A DNA stretch of 64,000 bases, taken from Ophthalmolycus amberensis. Lineage: Eukaryota > Chordata > Actinopteri > Perciformes > Zoarcidae. This document shows positions 1 to 10,800 of the stretch, piece after piece. Below the pieces are notes generated by a model. That model did not search any database. It saw nothing but the letters and a program-made list of their open reading frames with translations, and was not told the origin of the DNA. The stretch lies in NCBI GenBank assembly GCA_024529925.1, contig JAFEUB010001373.1, positions 1-64,000 of the forward strand. The letters are read 5' to 3'. The stretch's first letter is position 1, and every line of letters begins with the position of its first letter. Position numbers and translations under genes: made by a program.

Positions 1-24
1 GGCACAGATCGGGAGCGAGCGAAG

Positions 25-1056
25 TATGGAGCTAAATCCAGGTCAAAAGTCTTCGTTCACTTGAAAAAAAATGTGAACCTGAAAGTTCAAAAATACAGCA
101 ATGTATTCAAAATAAAAATAAGTGAATGAAAAGTTTTTTTGGGTTGAATATATTTTGATTCAGTTCTGGAATTTTTTCGAATACATTTTTTTTTTTCAGT
201 TTTCACGTTCATATATATTTTGATATTTGAGTTCTTATATTTTTCAGTTTTCAGATTTTATATTTTCAGATTCAAATCTTTTTTTTTTTGGTTTCAAATC
301 TTTTTTTCACGTTCAGGTTTTTTTTTTCAGTTCAGGTTTTTTTTTTCAGTTCAGGTCGTTTTTTCAGTTCAGACTTTTGACCTAGATCTAACGTGGGGGG
401 CGTGGTATCAACTGAGAGGGGCGTGTCATCATGAGTGACAGCATAACAACGAGGGCTGAGGAGTTCCTCAGCCACGTTGCCTTCAGGTAACGTGGGCACC
501 GCGAGAATTATGATTCACACTTTCTATACACCATATTCACGTGATTGAAAGTTTAAAAAAATTACGCTAGTGCCAAAATTCTGTTTAGCAAGCTGTTTTA
601 GCCTCTACTTGGGACGAATCACAGTAAAAGAGCAATAAACTATGCCATATTGGGCCGTTCAACTACACACTTTAATATCTGACGTTTCGCACTTCCACAC
701 ACCACTGTGAACGCAGCGTAGTATCCTTGTGATGGCGTCCGCTCCACCTGGACCGCCTGCTGGTGCCAGCGCGCAGGTAAGAAACGAATTAATTTTTTTA
801 TAGATACTAGAATTATCCTAAATATTATAATGATGATTGTAAGATAGCGTCATACATAAAGGGAGAAGATTTATTTAAGTGGGGATTTCGCCAAAGCTAG
901 AAATTAAGCAACTAGCTTAATGCTGTTAGCTTGTGTTTGTGAATTGTTCCCTCCTTACACTGACCAGCTCAAGTCCTTCAATGTGTGGTGTCTTTCGTAA
1001 CAGAATGTCGACTATAATTCGACAGTGGCTGCAGCTGCACAGAGCCTTATAAATGT
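25..1056 (+). repeat. Left terminal inverted repeat, carrying promoter region and start exon
   Basis: This arm matches the reverse complement of 6233-7248 almost base for base. The visible differences are mainly homopolymer-length indels and scattered substitutions. It contains a T-rich subterminal block (about 300-380) with repeated cagttcaggt units, then a unique stretch, an ATG at 732, a 45-bp first coding exon (732-776, followed by gtaag), a short intron, and the start of exon 2 (from 1004). Similarity ends abruptly at about 1056, inside exon 2, where the transposase copy has lost its middle. Confidence 0.9.
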
Positions 1057-2210
1057 TGCTTGGCGTCACTGTTTACAGAACTTCGTCGTTCATCAGTGTG
1101 GATCCTCACATCGTTATCACTGTGGTTATCTCTATAGTTATATAGTTCTTGGTGTGGACGGACCTTTAGTTTACACAGCATAACCTTTGCAGTCCTCTTT
1201 GTTGTTGTATTCTGATACGTAATTTAGGCTATGATAGACGCCTTCCAAGTTGGCTCACTTTGCATACGTTTTAAGTAATAACTTGCATGCTGTTTGTTTG
1301 CATGTATTTCTTCCACGTCTGCAGAGGGATCTTGATGTCTTCAGGATGGGTTGGGATAATCATCCTTTAAGGACAGAGCAAAATCTGTCCCCACAACAAC
1401 TGTGGACAATCGGACTCCTCCAGAATCCTGTTAATGCTCCAGACCTGGCAGAGGTAGCAAATCTAAGTTATTTTTAAGCAAACATAGTATTATACATTTA
1501 TAGTTTTGACCAGTGTTTCTACTTCATAGAATAGCAAAGCTCACACCATTTCCTTGAATTTATTTTAGACACAAGCATTGTGCATAAAACAGCTTTTCAA
1601 CACTGTAAAGGAAGCCCTCAAAACTTATACCATGAAAAAACATCTAGGTACAACTGAATTTAGTTTACTTTAGATTACACTACCAATTATAATTTGGGGT
1701 AAGAAAATTGAATATTGCTTAATAACAGATATGTCAAAGTTTTTTTCAATCACCAACGTCAAATTAATGAAAGAGATAACAGAACAAAAATGTGTTCAAA
1801 TGCTGATCAGGGCTTGTATCTCTTTGTTCACATTAAAACTAATTAAATGATACTATGTTGATACTTGCATCAGCATAGTATCAGTTATGTTCACATGTTG
1901 ATCTATTTAAAATCTGCTTACCTTTATAGTTTTACTTTATGTCCTCTGATTTCTGTGACAAATGTTTAATTAAGAAATCTGCTTTTTTTTCTTAATGAAG
2001 GAAATCGAGGATGCAGATCTTGATTTCAACAGTGCCAGTGAGCAAAATGCGACCAGTTCTGGAGTGATTCTTCCACCCATTGCATGTCCCCTATGTGAGG
2101 AGGATATGGCACGCCTTAGGGCCGCTATTGATGTTGCTAGACCATCTGAGTCCTACGGCCGAGACATTTATTTAGCTGTATTGAACTGTGTACTAACTCA
2201 TGTATCATAA
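732..2210 (+). pseudogene. Integrase-like transposase gene remnant (catalytic core deleted)
   Basis: Pieces visible in order are exon 1 (732-776, MASAPPGPPAGASAQ), the start of exon 2 (1004-1056), a segment at about 1280-1453 reading VFLPRLQRDLDVFRMGWDNH and continuing to PQQLWTIGLLQNP, then a last exon (about 2000-2210, stop TAA). The 1280-1453 piece resembles the end of the integrase-core (rve-like) transposases that are very common in fish genomes, with the H-PL-TE-N-P-QLW pattern. The acidic DDE core that should precede it is absent, so this copy cannot encode an active enzyme. The last exon contains a CPLC-type pair and ends in a short tail. An AATAAA polyadenylation signal lies at 2333-2338. 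Family assignment is by recall. Confidence 0.68.
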
Positions 2211-2554
2211 ATGCAAACGTTGTGTTTCAAGGGTTTTACCACTTTAACACCAACAAGTATACAATGAATGTGTTTTAAATGTTTATTTGTTGTGACTGGC
2301 AACAGTGAAGCCACATGTAAAAGAAAAAGAAGAATAAATCGTATAAAATCTTTTTTTAATTCCAAACCTTAACATTTTGTTCTCTTTTATAAACATTCAA
2401 CACAATTTTTGTGTGTACGGAACTCATTTTTCAAACAAGTATTTTTAAATATTACAATTAAATACTTTTCTTTTCTCAGAACATGAGAGTATTAAAACAG
2501 CAGTTTTTGCTAAACATGAACGGAGGCAAAAAAAAAAAAATGGAGGGTAGAGAG

Positions 2555-4361
2555 CAGTGGCGGCTGGTGGATTTTTTTTTGGGTGGGGCCATCCAATCAA
2601 TTTCAGCAAATAGTATAATTCAATGCAAAAAAAAAAAAAAAAAGGTATCAAAAACGCATTAGTACTTTGTAGTTACATTGTTATCATTTATTCCAACACT
2701 GACATAATAAGGACATCTTATTCATACACTTCAGTATATTAATAGATATATATATCATATAATAATAATATTCAGTATAATATGATATATAATACCATAT
2801 AATCATAAATATACAATATAAATATCATGAATATATTATAATAAAATATAAATATCATATATAGTCGAATAGAACAAGTATAATTTTAAGATGCCCCTAT
2901 GAAACCTTGTTTGTTGGAGAAACACCAATCAGTGCGGTGAGGAAACCTGCATGTTTTTATGAACAGTTATTTGTAAAGGAACTTTGCTCTTCTGAGTGGC
3001 AAACCTCTCAATGACCTTCTTATTGAAGTCAGGCATGTCCCCGACAAGTTCCTTCTCCATGGAGAGCATAGCCAGAGCATTAAAACGCTCTCGTACGTTA
3101 CCGTTAGCATCGTGGGTGGAAATGTCCGTCGTCTCGTCTGCTTGTATGGCGATAAAATCAGCGTTCTTTACTTCCTCCAGAATGTACTCCTTCACAACCG
3201 ACAGCATGCAGTCCAACAGCTCGTTTTGTACCGTCTTTGACGTGCCTTTAAACACGCTAGCTGTCTTAAGGTGCTCCTCCAGCACACCGTCGAGGGACGC
3301 AACAAAATCCACCAGTCCCTTGAACACGCCAGGGTTGTCAGAGGAGTCAGTCTCGTCATGCCCACGCAAAGCCAACTCAAAAGCCCCACAAAACTTGACA
3401 CAATCAATTATTTTGGATAGAATGTGCCGTTTTTATCCACCTCCTCATTGTGTTTCCTCACTGCAACCCTGTGTCCGTCGTCCAGCTGAGTTGCGATGTT
3501 CACTTTGCCCAATATGGCTAGCTTGACGGAGTTATCCATGTGCGTCCTGGTGTTCTCATGTCTTCTTATTTTTTCAGACAGGTGCTCAAGTCCCTCACTC
3601 CCGTAACTGTCCATGCTGATTCTGCCCCCGTTGTTTTTAAAAAGCAAGCATGGAAAGCAAATACGGCATTAGCACGACTGCATCCAGCTAGCCAAACTTT
3701 CTTGGTGTACCAGTCACTGGAGAAGTGTCGCGTGTGCTGCTTCCCTTTCACGCCAGTCTGCTGTGTTATTGTGATGTCAGGTTGTTCTGGACCCAGTTCT
3801 TTTACCTGTAGTTTCTCCGCCAAAGTTCTCCTCTCAAACGGGTCTTGGAGGAGAGATTTTACAGAGTTAGGATTGAGTCTTGGAAGAGTAGCGTTACTGC
3901 TCGCACTCGCCATTGTCATGTCGTTAAAATGGCGTTTCTCGCGAGACTAGCCCTGACGAGAACGCGCAGCGAGCGGGGCCTGATCGTTCTGGCCCCAAGC
4001 TGAATCTATTTCAGGGCGCTGATTGGCTAATTGTATGTCACTCATTTATATCTTGAATCAGCAATTGGCTAAACTGCTTCATAGACCCGTCTCCTTTGGG
4101 CCAAAACGATTTGGCCCCTGAGCTGCGCGTTCTCAGTGTCGTGCACACAGACAGGGGGAGAGGACGAGCAGAAAAGCATATATTTTGCGCAGATATCATA
4201 TTTTACACACATTACTGGGTACATTCCATAGTTCAAAAACACAAATATTGACAATTTGTATAATTTATGATTATTATAATTTTTTTTTTTTTTTTTTTTT
4301 TTTTTTTGTGTGGCTAATGGTGGGGCCATGCCCCATGCCCTCTATGGACCAGCCGCCACTG
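2555..4361 (-). mobile_element. hAT-superfamily transposon nested in the larger element
   Basis: The ends are inverted repeats beginning CAGTGGCGGCTGGT, and both flanks carry the exact 8-bp duplication gtagagag (2547-2554 and 4362-4369). The 8-bp duplication and CAGTG terminus are diagnostic of hAT elements. The minus strand holds a broken transposase fragment. The left third (about 2690-2890) is AT-rich simple sequence. The insertion lies between the 3' ends of the two genes of the outer element, so it postdates that element. Confidence 0.93.
2929..3919 (-). pseudogene. hAT transposase N-terminal fragment, frameshifted
   Basis: Three minus-strand frames follow one another: 3919-3566, 3647-3408 and 3375-2929. 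The first has an RHFSSDWYTKKVWLAGC stretch typical of the TTF-type zinc finger in hAT/ZMYM-like transposases. The last contains FIAIQADETTDIS, matching the first-aspartate block of the hAT catalytic fold. Two frame changes (near 3645 and 3400) break it. Everything after the first catalytic block is missing, including the C-terminal dimerisation region. The protein would be inactive. Confidence 0.8.
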
Positions 4362-4379
4362 GTAGAGAGAGACAATTGT

Positions 4380-6559
4380 CTACACATTGTGAAATTCCTG
4401 CCCGAGATGAAAAGCCTCCATTACCTTTTTGAACTCGACATATGACCTCATATGTCGTACGGGTAGTGCAATTGTCTTTGTACATGCTGAGACGACAGGG
4501 TAACAGATGCTGTGATGCCCAAAGTCTGCACTGCAGTCGTGGTTAAATCTGAGCATCACAGCAAAATCCTTCTTCTCGGATGGGAGAAGTGGGATGTGAC
4601 CTTGGCCCGTGATCCACTGCAGAAACCTTGCAGGTGTGATGGACCGTGGGCCGTCTTCGTCCTCTTCATGATCTTCAGCTATGAAGCAAAGAGAAGAAAA
4701 AAATAAAGTTATGTGACAGTTTAAAATGTAGTTTTCCTTTTTTACTGCAATGCAGGTCTTTAGATTTAAAGAAGTGAAATAAACAGAGGTACTCTCGGTC
4801 ACAGAAGAACAGCTGATCCAAAACAAATGTAATCAAATGTGTGTGATTTCCTGAGGTTTGGAGATATTCGACTATTTCGGCCAAGCACAATGGTTATAAA
4901 TGGCATTCTGTGTTAACATTAAGTCTTTTTACATAGAATGGAGATATAGATTGGCCTTTGTAAAAGTTCTCATTAAGAACTAGAGGTTTAGGAAAAACAA
5001 TTCTCATTTGTATGTATAATGTCTGTGCAGTTGTGGAGTGTAACTAATTTCATTTACTAACTTCACTTAAGTACTATTTAAAAGTACTTGTACTTTACTT
5101 CAGTATTTGCATTCCATGCTACTTTATACTTCTACTCAACTATTTCAGAGGGAAATCTTGTACGTTTTACTCCACAACATTCATTGAGAGCTTTAGTTAC
5201 TGGTTACTTTGCAGATTTAGATTATCAATACACATTACTAAAATTAACTAAACTAACTCTTGAACATGGAGGGCCAAAATCTGCAAAGGGAAACTCACTT
5301 TGCACGTTTGGCATTGTGCTTTTGGCATACTTTTGAATTCAATGGCATCTGGAGGTAACGGATTTACATCAAACTCATGTTGCAGAGGCACAATAAACAG
5401 GGTGTTTCTCCCTGACCCTGTAACACTGCGAATTATGGTCCCAGTGTATCCATGAGAATCAGGAGGAATCATCAGTCTCCTTTTACCCTGCCCACCTGTA
5501 AATGCAACATTGTTTAGATCAGTTGTGTTTGTTTGGGCTACTTATTTGAATGACAATGTATTACAATGGAATTTATATAACAAGTTTTCTCTACCTGCAG
5601 CCTTGTAGAGTAGCCATCCTCCTGTCAGCCCCTGCATCTTAGGATACTCATCTTGTAGTAGTCTGAAGAACTAAAAGAACAATAACATAGGGACTAAGTG
5701 ATGTCTACATGCTTGAAGAAAAGCCAAACACTAGGATGAAGTTGCATGTTTCAAATATAAACAATTGTGCAATTTGTAACTAGTACGTTTTCTTCATGCA
5801 ATACCTCTTCATGGCCCATATCCCTGGACATGTTGAGATGTCTTTTTCCAAGTCCTGCCTGGGCAAGGTCAAACTCTTCAGAGGAGGTTTGGGTTGTCTC
5901 TGCATTAATGTTCAACAGGTATGCATAGAAACTAAAAGGCCTCCAGGTCTTTGTGGATGCTGTGCCACAGGTCTTTAGACTCTGCATCATTCGCTTTCCA
6001 CGGTTACTTTTTCTTGTGAAAAACCCAGGGAAAGATCTACATGATTAAAAAAAACAATTTGATTAAAATATGATGAATATACATATGAACTTGTCAAACT
6101 ACCATTAAATTAACATGAAAAATGAAATTCCATAAAAACTAAAACCTGGCCATGTCCTGTTCTACAGAAGACGATGGCTCTTGCTGCGTTCTTCCTTGCT
6201 CTTGCTGTCCCTGAGAGAGGTTCTGTGCGAGGACATTTATAAGGCTCTGTGCAGCTGCAGCCACTGTCGAATTATAGTCGACATTCTGTTACGAAAGACA
6301 ACACACATTGAAGGACTTGAGCTGGTCAGTGTAAGGAGGGAACAATTCACAAACACAAGCTAACAGCATTAAGCTAGTTGCTTAATTTCTAGCTTTGGCG
6401 AAATCCCCACTTAAATAAATCTTCTCCCTTTATGTATGACGCTATCTTACAATCATCATTATAATATTTAGGATAATTTCTAGTATCTATAAAAAAATTA
6501 ATTCGATTTCTTACCTGCGCGCTGGCGCCAGCAGGCGGTCCAGGTGGAGCGGACGCCAT
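4380..6559 (-). pseudogene. HECT-type ubiquitin-ligase-like gene carried by the transposon, internally deleted
   Basis: Minus-strand exons that join in phase are 6559-6515, 6285-6146, 6036-5805, 5670-5595 and 5495 to about 5249; a terminal exon is 4678-4380 (stop TAG). The N-terminal half contains a FPGFFTRKSNRGKR stretch and a CQTC...LALH zinc-finger-like segment. The terminal exon resembles the C-lobe of HECT E3 ligases, with a cysteine in CYPVVSACTKTIALP where the catalytic TC motif normally lies. It resembles the many fish genes annotated as G2/M-phase-specific E3 ligase-like. The HECT N-lobe and much of the middle are missing. No donor site follows the 5249 exon, which instead runs into a stop next to a MITE. 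I therefore call it a deleted copy, although the ends are well preserved. Confidence 0.68.
5030..5245. repeat. Fish MITE fragment (ACTT/GTACTT-rich)
   Basis: The stretch contains CTTAAGTACTATTTAAAAGT, then TACTTGTACTTTACTTCAGT, ACTTTATACTTCTACTCAAC and an AGAGGGAAAT block. It matches a very common teleost nonautonomous DNA repeat known to me by pattern. It lies between the fifth and last exons of the HECT-like gene, at the point where the middle of that gene is missing. Its right limit is uncertain. Confidence 0.55.
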
Positions 6560-7248
6560 CACAAGGATACTACGCTGCGTTCACAGTGGTGTGTGGAAGT
6601 GCGAAACGTCAGATATTAAAGTGTGGTAGTTGAACGGCCCAATATGGCATAGTTTATTGCTCTTTTACTGTGATTCGTCCCAAGTAGAGGCTAAAACAGC
6701 TTGCTAAACAGAATTTTGGCACTAGCGTAATTTTTTTTACTTTCAATCACGTGAATATGGTGTATAGAAAGTGTTGAATCATAATTCTCGCGGTGCCCAC
6801 GTTACCTGAAGGCAACGTGGTTGAGGAACTCCTCAGCCCTCGTTGTTATGCTGTCACTCATGATGACACGCCCCTCTCAGTTGATACCACGCCCCCCACG
6901 TTAGATCTAGGTCAAAAGTCTGAACTGAAAAAAACGACCTGAACTGAAAAAAAAAACCTGAACTGAAAAAAAGATTTGAAACCCAAAAAAAAAAGATTTG
7001 AATCTGAAAATATAAAATCTGAAACTGAAAAATATAAGAACTCAAATATCAAAATATATATGAACGTGAAAACTGAAAAAAAAAAATGTATTCGAAAAAA
7101 TTCCAGAACTGAATCAAAATTATATTCAACCCAAAAAAACTTTTCATTCACTTATTTTTATTTTGAATACATTGCTGTATTTTTGAACTTTCAGGTTCAC
7201 ATTTTTTTTTCAAGTGAACGAAACTTTTGACCTGGATTTAGCTCCATA
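6233..7248 (-). repeat. Right terminal inverted repeat, carrying promoter region and start exon
   Basis: This is the inverted partner of 25-1056. On the minus strand it carries the same ATG (6559-6557), the same 15-codon first exon ending at 6515 with a gtaag donor, and the same exon-2 start at 6285. One visible difference inside exon 1 is synonymous (GGT on the left, GGC on the right, for the same glycine). The arm ends at 6233, within exon 2, where gene-specific sequence begins. Confidence 0.9.
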
Positions 7249-7254
7249 GCGAAG

Positions 7255-7817
7255 GACTTTGCAAAGTTAGCGGAAAGATTAACGTGAGACAACTTCCGGT
7301 TTTCTACAGACTAACATCCGGTTTTCAGAATGAGATGCCAACAAAGTATACATATTGCATAATGAAATGAGATGAAATGAATTATATTCACATTAAGTAT
7401 AAAACATGCTGCATCCTGCATTTCCTGAGTTAAAGGGAAAATACACCTAAATTGTGCGTAAAGTCTCTTTATTCTTTGATTTGAGGGTTGCTGGAAGTTA
7501 ATAATACCTGACTGACGGTCAAATAAGATATTTTACGATGCAAAAACTCTGAACTGAATTTGTATCTTCAAATGGCACATTTTGTAAATGTTTAAGGTGC
7601 TACGCCAAACCCGTGAACCATTTCATGAATCAGTCACGTGGTATGGCTTCGAACGAGGCTTCGAACACGGCTTCGAACACAAGCCTCGATACGCGCATAA
7701 CAACAATAGTCCTGGATTACTCGACACAAGCTACGAAGCCTCGACACGAAAGTTCGCATTACTACACTCGAGTCAGAAAGACAAAAGAGAACAACAGAAA
7801 GACAAAAGAGAACAACA
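7255..7817 (+). promoter_or_regulatory. GDE1 upstream region and probable 5' UTR
   Basis: There is no long reading frame here. A CTTCCGG (ETS-type) motif occurs at 7293-7299 and a CACGTG box near 7637. Three TTCGAA-containing repeats (gaggcttcgaac type) follow at about 7646-7680. A 20-bp unit, AAAGACAAAAGAGAACAACA, is present twice in tandem directly before the ATG (about 7777-7816). The right end of the upstream transposon is only about 560 bp from the GDE1 start. The transcription start cannot be placed from sequence alone. Confidence 0.4.
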
Positions 7818-10800
7818 ATGCTGCAGCTCGGAAAAGACGTAACGCTATACTTGGTCGCCTTCATGCTGGTCCTGCTGGGGACCCTCAGCCCGGTGTGGGC
7901 AACCGCCCTCACCGCCTCGCTCTACCTCTTTATGACCATGTTCAGCTTCGCCCAGGTACCAACCAGCCGAGCCCTGCAGATGCTGCACCCGCTGGGCTCC
8001 GGCAATGTGTCGGTGGTTGCTCACCGGTGCGGTGGGCACGACGCCCCGGAGAACACAATCGTAGCCATCCAGGAGGTAAGAGGAGTGTGGAAGAGATTTG
8101 GGTGTCCTACCGTGTGTTTGTTAGTGGTGACTAAAACATTTAAAAAAGGAATAACTTCAATCGAATCATTCTATACACTGTAGCTTATTTACATTATATA
8201 GAGAATGTAAATAAGTTACATTCTAATAGAATGTAAAGACGTCACATTCTAATATAATGTAAAGACATCACATTCTAATATAATGTAAAGATGTTACATT
8301 CTAATATAATGTAAAGACGTTACATTCTAATATAATGTAAAGACGTCACATTCTAATATAATGTAAAGACGTTACATTCTAATATAATGTAAAGACGTCA
8401 CATTCTAATATAATGTAAAGACGTCACATTCTAATATAATGTAAAGACGTCACATTCTAATAGAATGTAAAGACGTCACATTCTAATATAATGTAAAGAC
8501 GTCACATTCTAATAGAATGTAAAGACGTCACATTCTAATAGAATGTAAAGACGTTACATTCTAATAGAATGTAAAGACGTCACATTCTAATAGAATTGTC
8601 TTTTGAAGATGAACAGTTTCAAGTAATGACTGGGTTGTTATTTTCGGTGCTGCTTTAGTATTGATCATGTTTTGATATTTGAGTCATTTTGTGGATGATC
8701 AGATGGAGTTATGATGGTAGCAGTCGCCCAATTGCAGATTCAGCTTGAGCAAAACCTTTGTCTATTGTGTTCAAATCAGTCCCATAGGAGTTTACAAGGC
8801 AGGTGTCCTTTCTCAAAACACTGACCTGATGCATCAAGTGGATATTTTTTGCTGAACATAATATTATGCATTGGCCCTCTACATCCTCTAGTCTAATGAG
8901 CAGACTTATAAACGCACTGTTACAACTCCTTCATAGTGTCATATTGCTTTTCGGAGAATTATGATGATAACTTCATCGTAGATGCAAAAGTATACTTATG
9001 TACAATATATTATGTTGAACATTGTTGCTCCTGAATGGATCACAGCCAACCCAATTATTTTCAACACAGCTCATGTCCTTGGTCATGGTGGCCACAGCAC
9101 TTAAAACCCTTGTGTTGTCCTCCCGACTGCCATACACTTGTTGTCCTCTGGGGTCAAAAATGACCCCACCTGGTTTGACTGTTTTTAAAGCATATAGTAT
9201 AAATTGTCAATCAATTCTGTTTTACACCTTTCGTCTTACTTCAGTCCAACACATTACCACAAATGTTTCCCTTCATTTTGGAATTTAGGGCCAATAGACC
9301 TTGTTTACATAAAAGTAGACTCTGTTTTTGAGTGAAAATACAATGAAACAATGAATTATTTTGACTTTATATTATTTTTTACTATTTGACTGATCACAGA
9401 GAGGTACATATCAAAGTTTAGTGAGGATGCTGTTCTTGAATCATTTGAATTTTTCTCATGGCAGCACATAATAACACCTGTTGTCCTCTGGGGTCAAAAA
9501 TGACCCCGTCAGGTTTGACTGTTTATAAAGCATACAGTATAAATTATCACCCACCTCTGTGTTTCAACTCCTTAGTCAACTTTATTCCAAGTCATTACCT
9601 GACATATAAAACATGTCAACATTCATTTCTGCAACATTTAAGCCTCCTGTTACCTTCAAATTTACTAACACTTGTTATCCTGGGGTCATTTTTGACCCCG
9701 GCAATTTGAACCTGCAGAACATTATTAGAATTAAAATTGCTACCGAAGTTTATGTGTCAGGTACTTAGTTTTTTGTTGACTACCTAAATAGCCCTTTAAA
9801 TGAAACAACCCCCCCGGCACCCAAACCCGTACACATCCAGAATCCCTGTTACGGGACTATGGAGAAATATGCAGATCACCATCAAATCTCACTGATTGAC
9901 CTAAAATTGGAAAGAGATATTTTTTGGGTGTTTTAATGGCTTTAAATATCACTTTACATGTCAACATGTTGAGTTTGTGTTTACCCAGTTGTCCCCATTA
10001 AATTAGGAAAAGTCATTCAATATTAAACCAAAAATATGATGTCTCATTTATTTAGAGACCTTAAACGTCCTCTGGGGTCAAAAATGACCCCAGGACAACA
10101 CAAGGGTTAAAAGAATAAACTTCATAATTCTCAGAATTCTGACCCCTTTGCTTTTACGTGTTCTTCTCTAGTCCAGTAAGAATGGTGCGACAGGCGTGGA
10201 GATGGACCTGGAGTTCTCGGCAGACGGTGTCCCAATGCTAATGCATGATGTGACTGTGGACCGGACCACCAACGGGTCGGGAGCCATCAGCCAGATGAGA
10301 CTGGCCGATTTGGTTAAACTGGACGCAGCGGCTAAACATCGACTCAGGTAAGACAGTTATCAGAAAAATATAGCTTGGGATTCACACAACAAGCATGCCG
10401 ACAGACGGGCAGACATTTAACTTTTCATGTCATTTTTTGCAGCTGATGCTTTTAGATTTAAGATTATAACGTCACCGGTTTTTGCAGGCAGTCATGTTGT
10501 TTTGATAAGAAGCTGCATGCAATCTATTAATCATTGTTTTGTCGGGTGCATTGCATCATAATCCACGTCCAGAAAAGTTAAGTGTCGTGTTTCCCATGTA
10601 AACGGTGCATCTGTTTGAAAAGCAGTGACACATTTGGTGACTGTGGCTAAGTGGTTAGCAGGGCCGCCTTTCAATCAGAGGGTTGGCGGTTCAAACCCCG
10701 GCTCCGGCTCTGCTAGTCGCATGTCGATGTGTCCTTGAGCAAGACACTTAACCCCAAAATTGCTCCCGTAGCTGTGCCTACAGTGTAGAAATGTGATAGA

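Larger units (their letters stand above)
25..7248. mobile_element. IS3EU-like DNA transposon with 1-kb inverted repeats, internally deleted
   Basis: The left end reads TATGGAGCTAAATCCAGGTC and the right end is its reverse complement. The flanks carry an exact 6-bp duplication, gcgaag, at 19-24 and 7249-7254, so both boundaries are fixed. The inverted arms are about 1.02 kb each. Inside are two convergent genes: a plus-strand integrase-like transposase remnant and a minus-strand HECT-type ligase-like gene, both missing their middle. A hAT element is nested between their 3' ends. From memory, 6-bp duplications, a TAYGGAG-type terminus and an integrase-like transposase fit the IS3EU superfamily; that name is an inference to check against Repbase. 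The copy looks non-autonomous because the transposase catalytic core is missing. Confidence 0.88.

Noticed and set aside
2996..3950. Plus-strand open frames of 136-176 codons in the hAT element
   Set aside because: They are antisense to the recognisable minus-strand transposase fragments and show no similarity.
25..7248. Maverick/Polinton, because of 6-bp duplications and long inverted repeats
   Set aside because: No polymerase B, capsid, protease or packaging ATPase genes are present, the ends do not start with AG, and the transposase tail is of a different integrase-like type.
8193..8596. Regular array suggesting a CRISPR
   Set aside because: There are no variable spacers; the whole 26-bp unit repeats, and the setting is an intron of a vertebrate gene.
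10633..10705. Possible tRNA gene with A and B boxes
   Set aside because: The sequence does not fold into a full cloverleaf by eye and continues into a SINE body and ATGTA tail, so it is a SINE head.
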